In this document: positions 27,537 through 38,360 of the stretch, piece after piece | Position numbering within the stretch: the first letter of the stretch is position 1 | Layout of the letters: each line of letters starts with the position of its first letter | Source: Acidimicrobiia bacterium | Lineage (GTDB): Bacteria > Actinomycetota > Acidimicrobiia > Acidimicrobiales > Poriferisodalaceae | Length of the DNA: 64,000 nt | NCBI GenBank assembly: GCA_022820505.1 | Contig: JAJEFK010000026.1 | Coordinates: 44,827-108,826 of the forward strand | Reading direction: 5' to 3' | Program-made: the position numbers and the translations under genes | The notes under the pieces: model-generated | Databases searched by the model: none | Told to the model about the DNA's origin: nothing | The model's input: the letters and a program-made list of their open reading frames with translations, nothing else

Positions 27537-28436
27537 TCACCAGCTGAGCCGGACGACCACGTCGACAGCCATCGCCGCGAACAGCAGCCCCAAGTACGCG
27601 ATCGAGGTGTGGAACACGCGCATCGCGGTCTGGGGCGTCAGCGCTCGCCACAGCGTCACGAGCTGCCATCCGAAGGCAGCGCCGCCGGCCAATGCGACTG
27701 CCCAGTACAGGCCTCCGACACCGGCGACCACGGCAAACCACAGCGACAGCGCGATCACCGCGAGGGTGTGCAGCGTCATCTGGATCAGCACCGAGCGCTC
27801 ACTGGCCACCGACGGCAGCATCGGCACCTCGGCGGTGTCGTAGTCGTCGGCATAGCGGATGGCCAGCGCCCAGAAATGCGGCGGAGTCCAGAAGAAGACG
27901 ATCGCGAACGCGATCCAGGCCTCGAGCGACAGCGTGCCGGTCACGGCCGCCCAGCCGACGAGCACCGGCGCGGCACCCGCCGCACCGCCGATGACGATGT
28001 TCTGGGCCGACGACCGCTTCAGCCACAGCGTGTACACGAACACGTAGAACAGGCACGCAGCCAGCGCGAGCAGGGCTGCGAGCAGATTGGCGCCCCACCA
28101 CAGAATCCCGAACGCTGCCGCTTCGAGCACCACGCCGTAGATCAACGCAGCGCGCGGTGTCACCGTGCCGACCACCAGCGGGCGGTGGGCCGTGCGGGCC
28201 ATCGTGGCATCGATGTCGCGATCGATGTACATGTTGAAGGTGTTGGCGCCGGCCGCCGACAGCGTGCCGCCGACCACGGTGAACAGCATCAGCGCGAGCG
28301 AGGGCACGCCACGCTCGGCCACGAACATCGGCGGCACCGTCGTCACCAGCAGCAGCTCGATGATGCGCGGCTTGGTGAGCGCGACGTATCCCCGCAATGT
28401 CGATCCACGCAGTGTTGGGCGCAGCGCCGCCAGCAT
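27537..28436 (-). CDS. ctaB: Protoheme IX farnesyltransferase (heme O synthase)
   Basis: YVALTKPRIIELLLVTTVP...GANTFNMYIDRDIDATMARTAHRPLV...FFWTPPHFWALAIRYADDY. Confidence 0.97.
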   Translation of the reverse strand: MLAALRPTLRGSTLRGYVALTKPRIIELLLVTTVPPMFVAERGVPSLALMLFTVVGGTLSAAGANTFNMYIDRDIDATMARTAHRPLVVGTVTPRAALIYGVVLEAAAFGILWWGANLLAALLALAACLFYVFVYTLWLKRSSAQNIVIGGAAGAAPVLVGWAAVTGTLSLEAWIAFAIVFFWTPPHFWALAIRYADDYDTAEVPMLPSVASERSVLIQMTLHTLAVIALSLWFAVVAGVGGLYWAVALAGGAAFGWQLVTLWRALTPQTAMRVFHTSIAYLGLLFAAMAVDVVVRLSW

Positions 28437-28472
28437 TGCTGTGAGGCTACGAGTCGCCCCTAACGTTTCAGC

Positions 28473-29462
28473 GTGAATTTGCCGGAGCCGTCGCCGCAAG
28501 GGCGCAGGCGGTACGTCACCCCCGAGCGCTTCGCTGTGATCGCGCGCTGGGCCCTGTGGTCGCTCGTGGCGATCGTGGTCACTGGCTCGCTTGTGCGTCT
28601 CACGGGCAGCGGCCTGGGATGCAGCGACTGGCCGACCTGCGAACCTGGCGAGTTCGTGCCCGCGGCCGATTTTCACGGCTGGGTGGAATTCGGCAATCGC
28701 ATCGTGACGGGCCTGGTGTCGGTGGCTGTCGTCGCGGCTGTCGCGGCGTCGTGGTGGCGGCAACCGCGCCGGGGCGACTTGGTGTGGTGGTCGCTGGGCC
28801 TGGTGGCCGGCGTGATCTTCCAGATCGGCCTCGGCGCCGTGACCGTGCTGACCCACCTGTCGCCGCCGATCGTGATGTCGCACTTCCTGGCATCACAGGT
28901 GCTGGTGTCGGCCGCAGTCGTGTTGCAGCATCGGGCGTCCTGGGAGGCGCCACCCGTCGGCGGCGGCGCGGCCCGGCTGCCGACCCATGTCCGGACACTC
29001 GCATGGCTCGCTGCGACGCTCACGGCTGCGGCCCTGTGGACCGGGACGGTGGTGACCGGCACCGGGCCCCACGGCGGCGACGAGCATGTGGAGCGTCTGC
29101 AGTACGCGCTGCCGTCGGTGGCCCGCATTCACGGCATCACCGTGGCAGTGCTGGCCGCGGCCACCCTGTTGCTCGCCTTCCGGGTACGGCGGCTGGCCGC
29201 GACGCAGGGGGGCGACGCAGCGGCCGATCTTGGGCGGCGCATTCGGACCGTGATCGGCGTCATGGCCGTGCAGGCCGCGATCGGGTACGTGCAGTACTTC
29301 AATGAGCTGCCGGTGCTGCTCGTGGCGCTGCATGTCGTCGGCGCAACGCTGCTCACGATCACGATGACCCGCTTGGTGCTTGCGGCTTCGAGCCGCGGAG
29401 CCGGCGACGACTGGTTCGCCTACACGCCCGACGCCACGTCGGCCTCCGGTCGAGGCCGATGA
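28473..29462 (+). CDS. ctaA: Heme A synthase (COX15/CtaA family)
   Basis: [27 protein letters not shown]...[13 protein letters not shown]...[25 protein letters not shown] start. Confidence 0.95.
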   Translation: MNLPEPSPQGRRRYVTPERFAVIARWALWSLVAIVVTGSLVRLTGSGLGCSDWPTCEPGEFVPAADFHGWVEFGNRIVTGLVSVAVVAAVAASWWRQPRRGDLVWWSLGLVAGVIFQIGLGAVTVLTHLSPPIVMSHFLASQVLVSAAVVLQHRASWEAPPVGGGAARLPTHVRTLAWLAATLTAAALWTGTVVTGTGPHGGDEHVERLQYALPSVARIHGITVAVLAAATLLLAFRVRRLAATQGGDAAADLGRRIRTVIGVMAVQAAIGYVQYFNELPVLLVALHVVGATLLTITMTRLVLAASSRGAGDDWFAYTPDATSASGRGR

Positions 29463-29533
29463 TCCGGCGCACGCACGGTGTGGGGTTCGCGAATCGGTTG
29501 GCATCGCGGGCCGCGGCTTCGCAGGATGAACCC

Positions 29534-29872
29534 GTGAGCCCGACCGCTCCGACTGTCGCACCTCGGTTGGCGCAAGCGCCAGCCGTTGCCGACCCCGAAG
29601 TTGTCCGCGATCCGACCAACGAGGATGAGCACAGCACTGATGTGCCGTGGGTGGTGCTGGTCTGGAACGACCCGATCAACTTGATGAGCTATGTCGTGTT
29701 CGTGTTCCAGAAGCTGTTCGGCTACAGCGAGGCCAAGGCCACCGAGCTGATGCTGGATGTGCACAACAAGGGTCGTGCCGCAGTCGCGTGGGGCTCACGT
29801 GAGAAGGCCGAGCTGGATGTGTTCAGGCTCCACGAGTACGGCCTCTGGGCCACCATGCAGAAGGACAACTGA
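29534..29872 (+). CDS. clpS: ATP-dependent Clp protease adaptor ClpS
   Basis: [56 protein letters not shown]. Confidence 0.93.
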   Translation: MSPTAPTVAPRLAQAPAVADPEVVRDPTNEDEHSTDVPWVVLVWNDPINLMSYVVFVFQKLFGYSEAKATELMLDVHNKGRAAVAWGSREKAELDVFRLHEYGLWATMQKDN

Positions 29873-29928
29873 GCTGTGCCCGCAGTGCTGCGCCAGCGAC
29901 TGAGCGACGCTCTGACGACGGAGCTTCC

Positions 29929-30417
29929 GTGAGCGGCACGCGGTTCGGGGCTCGCGGCTCGCTGGTGAGCGTGCATCTCGCCGACTGGGAGCGGCGTCTG
30001 CTGGCCGAGATGGTGGGCGAGCTGCGGTCCAACCTGCTCGACCACACGCCTGCGCGCGACGGCGGCGACGGGTTGGATCCCTCGTTGCGCCGCCTGTTCC
30101 CGCCCGCGTACCTGAGCGATCCCGACCGCGATGCCGAGTACCAGCGGCTGATGCGCGACGAGCTGCTGGCCGAGCGTCTCGACCACCTTGACCTACTCGA
30201 CGGCACGCTCGCCGTGGATCATCTCGATGACGAGCAGATCACCGCATGGATGCAGGGCCTGAACGAGCTGCGCCTAGTGCTCGGCACCCAGCTCGACATC
30301 TCCGAGGAGGACGATCCCGCCGAGATCGATCCGCACGACCCCGCACAGCGCCCGCGGCTGCGCTACCACTACCTCGGCGGGCTGCTCGCAGAACTCATCG
30401 ACGCCACCACCGCGTAG
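29929..30417 (+). CDS. DUF2017-family protein
   Basis: LADWERRLLAEMVGELRSNL...RLFPPAYLSDPDRDAEYQRLMRDELLAERL; adjacent to clpS. Confidence 0.8.
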   Translation: MSGTRFGARGSLVSVHLADWERRLLAEMVGELRSNLLDHTPARDGGDGLDPSLRRLFPPAYLSDPDRDAEYQRLMRDELLAERLDHLDLLDGTLAVDHLDDEQITAWMQGLNELRLVLGTQLDISEEDDPAEIDPHDPAQRPRLRYHYLGGLLAELIDATTA

Positions 30418-30430
30418 CCTGAGACGCCCT

Positions 30431-30503
30431 GCCCCCATCGTCTAGCGGCCTAGGACACCGGCCTTTCACGCCGGCGGCACGGGTTCAAATCCCGTTGGGG
30501 GTG
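30431..30503 (+). tRNA. tRNA-Glu (anticodon TTC)
   Basis: GCCCCCATCGTCTAGCGGCCTAGGACACCGGCCTTTCACGCCGGCGGCACGGGTTCAAATCCCGTTGGGGGTG. Confidence 0.95.
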
Positions 30504-30522
30504 CTGGAATCCGGCGGCCGTC

Positions 30523-31923
30523 TCAGTCAGGTTCGGGCGCTAGGGGGAGCCGGAGTTCGACGGTGGTGCCGGGGCCGTCGGTGTCGATGACCGACGCTGA
30601 GCCGTTGTGGCTGCGAGCTACGTAGTCGACGATGGACAGTCCGAGGCCGGAACCGGGCTGAGCGCGTGCTTCGGGGGCGCGGTAGAAACGCTCGAAGACG
30701 GTCTCACGCAGGGCTGCGGGGATGCCGGGTCCGTGGTCGCGAACCCGGACATGTGCCTCCCGGTCGACTGCTGCAACGCTGATCTCGATCAGCTCGCCGG
30801 GCGGCGACCATTTCACCGCATTGTCGACGAGGTTGCCGATTGCTCGCTCGACCAGTGCTGCATTCACGACCACCTCGCACGGCTCGAACGCGGTCACAAA
30901 ATCCGTCTCGGTCCGGCGGCGGTGCCGGTCCACCACCGACGCCGCCAGCTCGGCCAGATCGACGCGCTCCGGCTCGCCCTGGGATCGCTGGTCGGTCGCC
31001 AGCTCGACGAGCTCGTTCACCAGTTCGGTGAGCTGGTCGAGCTCGAACTGGACATCGTCGAGCATCTGGCGGCGCTCATCGCTGTCGAGTGCAACGACTG
31101 CATCGCCGACGTCGCCAGAATCCGCCACGGCCTCTGCCGGCTTCGTCGCCTGCTCGCTGCGTGCCAGCAGTTCGATGTTGGTGCGGATGCTGGTGAGCGG
31201 TGTCCGCAGCTCGTGGCCTGCGTCGGTGACCAGTCGATGCTGCTGGGCGCGCGACAGCGCCAACGCCTGCAGCATCGCGTTGAAGCTGCGCGCCAACTCG
31301 CCCAGCTCGTCGTCGCGTTCAAGTTCGATGGGCTGGTCCAGGTCTTGGGTCTGGGCGACGTTCCGTGCCGCATCGGTGAGCCGCCGAACCGGCCGGATGG
31401 CGCGGCCCGCCACCAGGAATCCCAGCAGTCCGGCTCCCGCGACGCCGATGGCGGCCACAACAGCCAGCGCGTTGCGCAGGCCCGCCACGTTCGCGTCGAC
31501 CTCGTCGAGCGGGCTGGCGACCATCAGCGCTCCCACGGGCGCTACCGGCACGGTCAACACTCGCAGGCGTACACCGTCCGCTGACACATCGGTTCGATGC
31601 CGACGAGCCCGGCCATTGGCCACGGCAACGTCTGCGGGTGTTACCGGCAGCACCTCGTCAGACGCGTACACCACTGCGCCGTTCGGGGCCACGATCTGGG
31701 CGAGCACGTCCCGGGGAACGAATCGCCCGAAGAACTGCACGCTGCGGCGCTCGGGCAGGCGACCGCCGCTCGCGACCAGCACGGCGACGCGGTCGTCCAG
31801 CTTGCGGTCGAGCGCTGACCGGGCCTCGGCTCGGGCAATCCAGAGCGCTACCCCCGAGATCGCCAGCACGGCGACGGCAACCGAGGCTGCCACCAGCAGC
31901 CCGAGCCGGGTACGGAAGCTCAT
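30523..31923 (-). CDS. Sensor histidine kinase
   Basis: HAMP region; VTDAGHELRTPLTSIRTNIELL; NLVDNAVKWSPPG; RDHGPGIPAALRETVFERFYR; GSGLGLSIVDYV. Confidence 0.95.
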   Translation of the reverse strand: MSFRTRLGLLVAASVAVAVLAISGVALWIARAEARSALDRKLDDRVAVLVASGGRLPERRSVQFFGRFVPRDVLAQIVAPNGAVVYASDEVLPVTPADVAVANGRARRHRTDVSADGVRLRVLTVPVAPVGALMVASPLDEVDANVAGLRNALAVVAAIGVAGAGLLGFLVAGRAIRPVRRLTDAARNVAQTQDLDQPIELERDDELGELARSFNAMLQALALSRAQQHRLVTDAGHELRTPLTSIRTNIELLARSEQATKPAEAVADSGDVGDAVVALDSDERRQMLDDVQFELDQLTELVNELVELATDQRSQGEPERVDLAELAASVVDRHRRRTETDFVTAFEPCEVVVNAALVERAIGNLVDNAVKWSPPGELIEISVAAVDREAHVRVRDHGPGIPAALRETVFERFYRAPEARAQPGSGLGLSIVDYVARSHNGSASVIDTDGPGTTVELRLPLAPEPD

Positions 31924-32636
31924 GTGGGTCGGAGCACGTAGCCCACGCCGCGCACGGTCTGGATCGGCCTGTGGCCGTCGGAACCCGCTGCCGCAGCGAG
32001 TTTGCGCCGCAGGTAGCCGACGTAGACCTCCAAGGAATTCGAGGCCAGCGACGCGTCGTAGCCCCACACCGTGTCGTAGATCTCGTCGCGATGCAGAACA
32101 CGACCCGGGTTGCGCAGGAACAGCTCCAGCAGCCGGTGCTCGGTGCGGGTCAGCGAGATGGGCTCGCCCGCGCAGGTCACCTCGTAGCTGGCGGTGTCGA
32201 GCACGATGCCGGCGCACGCCAGCCGTTCGCCTTCTTCCGGCGACGAGCTCTCAGCGCTCCTGCGCAGCAGCGCCCGCAGTCGAGCCAGCAGTTCGTCGAG
32301 CGCGAACGGCTTGGCCAAGTAGTCGTCGGCGCCGGCATCGAGGCCTTCCACCCGATCTGCAGTGGTGCCCCGAGCCGTCAGCAGCAGGATCGGCAGGCGG
32401 CTCCCGGCAGCGCGCAGGCGGCGGCACAGCTCGAAGCCGCCCAGGTTCGGCATTGTGGCATCCAGCACCATCACGTCTGCGCGGCCCGCCAGCGCCTCGC
32501 CCTCGAGGCCGTCGCTGCCTTCGAGCACGTCATATCCCTCGAGCTGCAGGGCGCGTCGCAATGCCGCTCGGATGCGCTGATCGTCGTCGACGACGGCTAC
32601 CGCGGGGCTGCTCCGGTTCGGCAGATCAGCACCCAT
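31920..32636 (-). CDS. OmpR/PhoB-family response regulator
   Basis: VAVVDDDQRIR...VMVLDATMPNLGG...LLTARG...GADDYLAKPFALDELLARLRALLRR; winged-helix TVWGYDASLASNSLEVYVGYLRRKL. Confidence 0.96.
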   Translation of the reverse strand: MGADLPNRSSPAVAVVDDDQRIRAALRRALQLEGYDVLEGSDGLEGEALAGRADVMVLDATMPNLGGFELCRRLRAAGSRLPILLLTARGTTADRVEGLDAGADDYLAKPFALDELLARLRALLRRSAESSSPEEGERLACAGIVLDTASYEVTCAGEPISLTRTEHRLLELFLRNPGRVLHRDEIYDTVWGYDASLASNSLEVYVGYLRRKLAAAAGSDGHRPIQTVRGVGYVLRPT

Positions 32637-32699
32637 GGCCTCATTCTGGAACGCCGTTCATGAGAAACCCATGAGAGGCCGACCGCACAGACGCGGCGA

Positions 32700-33239
32700 C
32701 TAGCCGGCGGCGGCGCTGCGGCGGCGCAGGTGCGGGATGGTGAGCGCGGCGCAGGCTTCGCGTTCGGTTTCATAGCTCAGCGCTCGTACGGCGTCGGCGA
32801 TGTCCCACCAGGCCACCTCGTCGACCTCACTCGGGTCGCCCGCGAGCCGCTTGGGCATCTTCGTCGGGGCCATCGCGTAGAAGAGCACCAGCTTGGGCAC
32901 CCCGCTCGCGATCAGGTAGCTGACCGGGTAGGGCGCAGACGTGATCGCGCACCGCACGCCCGTCTCCTCGCGGACCTCGCGCAGTGCCGCCTCCTCCCAG
33001 GATTCGCCCCGGTTGAGGTGGCCTTTCGGCAATGACCAGTCGTCGTACCGCGGCCGGTGCACCACCAGCACGGCGCCGTCGTGGCACACCACCCCGCCGG
33101 CCGCTCGGTCCACGGGCGCATTGGAGTAGCGGCCCCGCTCGATATGGCGCCGGCGTGCCTTCACTGTGAGCTGCGCGGCAGGAGCTTGGGCCGCCTTCTT
33201 GCGGCCCTTCTTCGACGACTTGGCCCCATCGGATGCCAC
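32700..33239 (-). CDS. NUDIX hydrolase
   Basis: SLPKGHLNRGESWEEAALREVREETGV. Confidence 0.93.
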   Translation of the reverse strand: MASDGAKSSKKGRKKAAQAPAAQLTVKARRRHIERGRYSNAPVDRAAGGVVCHDGAVLVVHRPRYDDWSLPKGHLNRGESWEEAALREVREETGVRCAITSAPYPVSYLIASGVPKLVLFYAMAPTKMPKRLAGDPSEVDEVAWWDIADAVRALSYETEREACAALTIPHLRRRSAAAG

Positions 33240-33314
33240 GGTTCGTGTCTAGCGTGTCCACGCTGGCCGGGATGTACATGCCCGAGGTCGGCGGGGTCGA
33301 CACAGGGGACAGAC

Positions 33315-34400
33315 ATGGACTTGGGGATCTGCATCGCATCGCACATCGGCGATCTCGACTACGTCGAGCGTGCCGAGGAGCTCGGCTACACGCATGCCTG
33401 GTTCGCGGACAGCCACATGCTGTGGTCGGACTGCTACGCCACCCTGGCGCTCGCCGCTGAGCGCACCAGCACCATCGGTCTCGGCACCGGCGTGTCTGTC
33501 TCGGGCACACGGCCCGCTCCGGTGACCGCCGCGTCGATCGCGACGATCAACGCGCTCGCGCCCGGACGGACATTTCTCGGCATCGGCACCGGCAACACAG
33601 CGATGCGGATTATGGGACACAAACCGCAGCGCATCGCCGAGTTCGACGAGTACTTGGCTGCGCTGCGGCCGCTGCTGCGTGGCGAGGAAGCCGTCCACCA
33701 CTTCGGCGGCAGCGCGCAGCCGATCCGCCACATCATGCCCGACAACGGGTTCGTCAACTTCGACGACGAGATCCCGCTGTACGTGTCGGGTTTCGGGCCG
33801 CGGTCGCTGGGGCTGGCGGGCCGCTACGGCGACGGCGCGGTGCTCTCGGTGCCGCCCGACGGCTCGGCCACGGCGCGCGTCTGGGAGTACATCGAAGAAG
33901 GTGCCGCCGCTGACGGGCGCAGCATCGACCGCAGCCAGTACCTGATGTGCTCGCTCACCACGATCGTGATCCTCGACAACGGCGAGACGCTCGCCAGCCA
34001 GCGCGAGCGGGTTCACCACGAGGCAGGTGCCTTCGCGATGGCGTCGCTGCACTACTCCTACGACCAGTACCGGCAGTTCGGCCGGTCGCCCGGTGCACGC
34101 CTGGAGGCGGTGTGGGACGAGTACTGCGCGATGCTCGATGACACCGATCCCGAGCGCATCCACCAGCGCATCCACGCTGGCCACAACTGCTGGGTACTGC
34201 CCGAAGAGGCTCGGTTCCTCACCGACGAGCTCATCGATGCCACCTGCATCGTGGGCACTGCCGATCAGGTCGCCGAACGGCTGGCCGACCTGGGCGAGCG
34301 AGGGCTCGACCAGATCATGATCCTGCCCAACTTCGATCCCCGCTACGAGGTGCTCGAACGCGTCGGCCGCGAGATCATCCCCCGGCTTGCAGCCGGCTGA
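33315..34400 (+). CDS. LLM-class (probably F420-dependent) oxidoreductase
   Basis: [60 protein letters not shown]...GIGTGNTA. Confidence 0.9.
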   Translation: MDLGICIASHIGDLDYVERAEELGYTHAWFADSHMLWSDCYATLALAAERTSTIGLGTGVSVSGTRPAPVTAASIATINALAPGRTFLGIGTGNTAMRIMGHKPQRIAEFDEYLAALRPLLRGEEAVHHFGGSAQPIRHIMPDNGFVNFDDEIPLYVSGFGPRSLGLAGRYGDGAVLSVPPDGSATARVWEYIEEGAAADGRSIDRSQYLMCSLTTIVILDNGETLASQRERVHHEAGAFAMASLHYSYDQYRQFGRSPGARLEAVWDEYCAMLDDTDPERIHQRIHAGHNCWVLPEEARFLTDELIDATCIVGTADQVAERLADLGERGLDQIMILPNFDPRYEVLERVGREIIPRLAAG

Positions 34401-34471
34401 GTGGGTCAGTAGGAGACTGCTCGCTAGCCTTGTGCGCCGCTGTCAAGCCCACCCGCAGGGAGCTGCTTCGA

Positions 34472-34708
34472 ATGAGCAACATCTGCCAAGTCACCGGCCG
34501 TCGGCCGCACTCGGGCTTCAACGTGTCGCACTCGCATCGGCGGACGAAGCGCTGGTTCAAGCCGAACATCCAGCGGAAGCGGTTCTGGGTGCCCAACGAG
34601 GGGCGCTGGGTCACACTGACCGTCAGTGCCAAGGGCATCAAGACCATCAACAAGCGCGGCATCGAGTCGGTGGTGGCCGATCTGCGCCGGCGTGGGGAGA
34701 AGGTCTGA
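34472..34708 (+). CDS. rpmB: 50S ribosomal protein L28
   Basis: [34 protein letters not shown]. Confidence 0.96.
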   Translation: MSNICQVTGRRPHSGFNVSHSHRRTKRWFKPNIQRKRFWVPNEGRWVTLTVSAKGIKTINKRGIESVVADLRRRGEKV

Positions 34709-34872
34709 TGCCCAAGAGCGACAAGCGTCCTGTCATCAAGCTGAAGTCCACCGAGGGCAGCGGCTACACGTACACGACGCGCAAGAACAAGACGAACACC
34801 CGCGACCGGATCGAGCTGCGCAAGTACGACCCGGTGCTGCGCCGGCACGTCATCTTCAAAGAAGAACGCTGA
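34708..34872 (+). CDS. rpmG: 50S ribosomal protein L33
   Basis: [54 protein letters not shown]. Confidence 0.95.
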   Translation: MPKSDKRPVIKLKSTEGSGYTYTTRKNKTNTRDRIELRKYDPVLRRHVIFKEER

Positions 34873-34908
34873 TCGGCGGCGCCGTCGAGTGCGCTGCATG
34901 AGCACCGC

Positions 34909-36177
34909 ATGACGGCGGCGCAGCCTGCTCGCCTGAGCCTGCGGGCGGCGCGACGTCTTGCCATCGGCACCCAGGGGCTCGCCGCGCCGCTGCCGGGCGG
35001 ACGGCTGGACATCCGGCATCTGCGACGGGCGATGGACAGCATGGGCCTGCTGCAGATCGACGCCGTCAACGTGCTGGCTCGCTCGCACCTGCTGGTGCTG
35101 CGAGCCCGGATGGGCGGCACTCACGATGCTGTGCTGGCGCTGCTCGAGCGCGCGGCGTACGCCCGGCGGCCGGACGAGCGCGAACTGACCGAGTACTGGG
35201 GCCATGAGGCGTCGTTCGTGCGTGTGGCCGACTGGCCACTGTTCGGCTGGCGGATGCGCCGGGGTGCTGCCGGCGACATGTGGAGCGGGAATGCCCGCTT
35301 CGGAGAGGCCAACCAGCCCAAGATCCGAGCGGCACTCGATTGGCTCGACGCCAGCGGTCCCGCATCCACGGCCGAAGTGGATGCCGCAATGAGCTGGGGA
35401 CCCGGCGTGCGCGGGCCATGGGGAACACGCAGCAACGGGAAGCTGGCGCTGGCGTGGCTGTTCTGGGCGGGGCGGGTTGGCGTGGCCGACCGCACCGGTT
35501 TCGTGCGCCGCTATGACGTGATCGAACGGGTGCTGCCGAGCGCGGTGGTCGATGCTGTTGTGGACGAACCCGACGCGCACCGGGCGCTGCTGGCAGACGC
35601 CGCCCGTTGCCTCGGCGTAGCCACTGCCGACGATCTCATCGACTACCACCGCCTGCCCAAGCGCATCGCGCCCGCCCGCATCGCGGACCTCGTCGAAGAC
35701 GACCAGCTCATCGAGGTGGCAGTGGAGGGCTGGGACCGGCCGGGGTATGTCCCCGCCGGCCAGCGCGCTGCCCGGCGACGGTCTCGATCGGTGTTGCTCA
35801 GCCCATTCGACCCGCTGGTATGGCACCGCCCCCGCGCCAAGCGGCTGTTCGGCTTCCACTACCGCATCGAGATCTACACGCCCAAGGCCAAGCGGCAGTA
35901 CGGCTATTTCGTGCTGCCGTTCCTGCACGACGATGCGCTGGTGGCGCGCCTCGATGTGCGCTTCGACCGGGAGCGCAACGTGCTGGAGGTACCGGCTTCG
36001 TGGGCTGAACCGGGGTCGTGGCCCAGCGGCGCCGCGGCCGCTGCAGACGCTCTGGAGGCACTGGCGACCGAGTTGCATGCGCTGTCTGCGTGGTGCGGCG
36101 CCGACGGAGTGTCGGTGCTGTCTCGCGGCGATCTCGCCGGCCGCCTGCGTGCTGCGGTCGCTGGCGCTGATTGCTGA
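34909..36177 (+). CDS. Winged-helix DNA-binding / YcaQ-like DNA glycosylase family protein
   Basis: SLRAARRLAIGTQGL...MGLLQIDAVNVLARSHLLVLRARMG...YWGHEASFV...RRSRSVLLSPFDPLVWHRPRAKRLFGF. Confidence 0.85.
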   Translation: MTAAQPARLSLRAARRLAIGTQGLAAPLPGGRLDIRHLRRAMDSMGLLQIDAVNVLARSHLLVLRARMGGTHDAVLALLERAAYARRPDERELTEYWGHEASFVRVADWPLFGWRMRRGAAGDMWSGNARFGEANQPKIRAALDWLDASGPASTAEVDAAMSWGPGVRGPWGTRSNGKLALAWLFWAGRVGVADRTGFVRRYDVIERVLPSAVVDAVVDEPDAHRALLADAARCLGVATADDLIDYHRLPKRIAPARIADLVEDDQLIEVAVEGWDRPGYVPAGQRAARRRSRSVLLSPFDPLVWHRPRAKRLFGFHYRIEIYTPKAKRQYGYFVLPFLHDDALVARLDVRFDRERNVLEVPASWAEPGSWPSGAAAAADALEALATELHALSAWCGADGVSVLSRGDLAGRLRAAVAGADC

Positions 36178-36188
36178 TCGAGGTGGCT
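36162..36188 (+). repeat. 27-bp direct repeat, left copy
   Basis: TGGCGCTGATTGCTGATCGAGGTGGCT; identical copy at 40455..40481; spans the 3' end and stop codon of the YcaQ-like gene. Confidence 0.95.
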
Positions 36189-36218
36189 GATCCACCCCCT
36201 TTGCCGCACTCGATTAGC

Positions 36219-36881
36219 CTAATTCTTGGCTGGCTCCAAACTGTGAGCATGGAATGCTCCATCAGTCAGCCTTGAACATTCTGTTGGCACATCACGGTCA
36301 TATCCACCGCCCGCAGTGATGAGGTCGCCATCATTCATCGGGCCGTCTCCCCAGACCCAGATGTTCTTGGTAACGGGATCTTGCCTTGTGCCAGCACTTG
36401 GCAATGACAGGAAAATGACGGATGAGTTGCCCGCTTCGTCGGGCACAGACAAGTCGCCTTGCTCGTCAACAATATCAATACCATAGATGCATGATCCTTC
36501 GATTCTCAATCGTCCCGAATATTCGGCATCATGGTGCTGATCACCGAGAATGTAGTCATTCATACCGGTAAAGCTGGCCAAGGGAAAGTCTGGGATAGGT
36601 GGCTGGGGCACAGACACAGGCCTAGCAAAGGAAAACGATCCGCTTCTGAAACCAACAAAGGCAGCATCGGCTCGCTCGCCGACTGCTGATTCTACCGGTC
36701 CACACGAATATGAATCGTGGATGCACGCATCAGACTGCGACGGCAAAGTCGGCTGGTTGCTGGACACAAGTGCTTCAGAGACTCGAACCGGGTCTTGCTC
36801 GGTCATCTCCGTGCAGGCTAAGCAGGTTACGACCACGAGGATCACACCTACATGGCGATAAGTCAACGCTGCACCTGTCAT
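36219..36881 (-). CDS. Putative lipoprotein, unknown function
   Basis: Signal/lipobox-like VGVILVVVTCLACTEMTEQD. Confidence 0.65.
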   Translation of the reverse strand: MTGAALTYRHVGVILVVVTCLACTEMTEQDPVRVSEALVSSNQPTLPSQSDACIHDSYSCGPVESAVGERADAAFVGFRSGSFSFARPVSVPQPPIPDFPLASFTGMNDYILGDQHHDAEYSGRLRIEGSCIYGIDIVDEQGDLSVPDEAGNSSVIFLSLPSAGTRQDPVTKNIWVWGDGPMNDGDLITAGGGYDRDVPTECSRLTDGAFHAHSLEPAKN

Positions 36882-36908
36882 CCGCGCGGATGCGGAGAAT
36901 GCCCGCGC

Positions 36909-38238
36909 TCAGCCAATGGTGACATTGTGGGACACCATTACATCAACACCGAGAAAGCTCTCAACTTCATCGATCGAGGAAAAGACGGCAACGACTCCGA
37001 GCCTTGTGCAGTCGTTTTCGCTGTTGCTCGACTTATGTATTCCATATGCTGTTGTATCTCGGTACCATGGCCCACCACTGTCGCCACTACAGCTCTGCAG
37101 TGCCGTACCGTGTACACGCACGAAGTAAGCACCGCAGGTAGCTGGCCCGCCGAGTTCGGACGCCTCACAAGCCCCAGAATTCTTTGGCTGGTAGTAGATG
37201 TGGGTGACTTCTCCGCAAGACACACCGCTCCTCTTGCCGGTGTGACAGATGAAATCGCCTCGCATATTGGTGCGCGTCTCGGTTCCTTGAACCACACGTA
37301 CACGTGGCGGTGAGTGCTCGGTATAGGCGAACTGTGACTTGAGCTGGTGTCCTGCCCCTGTGGGAATTTTGTGGAACTGCGCGTCGGCAGTAGTACCCGC
37401 ATATCCAGTCACCCAAGGCAAGTTGACACCATGCATGCGTTGAATGTCTCGACAGTGACCGGCGGTGACGATTCCGTAGGTACGAGTCGTACTGTGCCAC
37501 GCAGCAAAGCCGGACGTACAGGTGCTCGTGCTGCGACCGCCGTCGAACATTGCGTCGTCAGCGAGGTTACGCCCGTCGACGATGGCGTATGAGACACCGA
37601 TTCGTCCTTGGTAGGCAGCGGTCATCTGTGCCGCGAGGGCGACCAGCTCGGCGTCGGTCGCAGTCGTCGAGCCAGCAGGGGCATCGATATTGCCCACGGG
37701 GCCGGTACCGCCAACTGGGCCTTGTAGCTCCGAGGGTTCGATCGGTCGCAGCAAGGCGGGATCGATACCGATGTGAAGCGAATTGCTGCCCATGTCTGGG
37801 GCCGTGAAGGTCACAGCGGCGGAATAGTCCGCGACCAATGTCTGATCGTCGACGCGCCCAACAGGGCCGAGGCTGCTGCCGTTGCCGAAGCGATCCTGCG
37901 CATCAAGGAGTTCGGCCAAGGAGTGCTCGGCCCCGGCGCGAATCGTGATGTCGTCGTGGATGCTTGCGATCGAGACGCGACGCCGCCTCGGCCTCAGTCA
38001 CGCCGTACTCGGCGGCGTAAGCAGCAATAGCGGGATCAACGGCCGACGCGGCATCCGTTGTCGTGCCGACACCTGCGTCTGGCACCTGTGTGTCGTCGAT
38101 GACCGTATCGGCACCCTGTGCAGCAGCGCTTGCAGTGCTCGTCAGCAACGCCGCCAATAGGACTAACGAGACAACTGTTCGACATCGCCATCGACAGTTC
38201 GGTCGAGGCTGAGGCACAGGAGCGTTGGTGATGGTCAT
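36909..38238 (-). pseudogene. Secreted chymotrypsin-like serine protease split by a frameshift in the propeptide (genuine pseudogene or assembly error)
   Basis: 38238..37903 encodes signal peptide and AYAAEYGVTEAEAASRLD; 37919..36909 encodes VTAGHC, ADAQFH, CSGDSGGPWYRDTTAYGIH; frames differ by one. Confidence 0.7.
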
Positions 38239-38360
38239 GAGGTCACCTCCTGAACGTTCATTAAGTACTGCTGCCGAAGCTACACCCCACTTTGAGGACC
38301 CTTAACCATCACCGTGTCAAGCCGAGCTCGTAGTGCGGTCGCTCACGCAACCGCAGGCAT

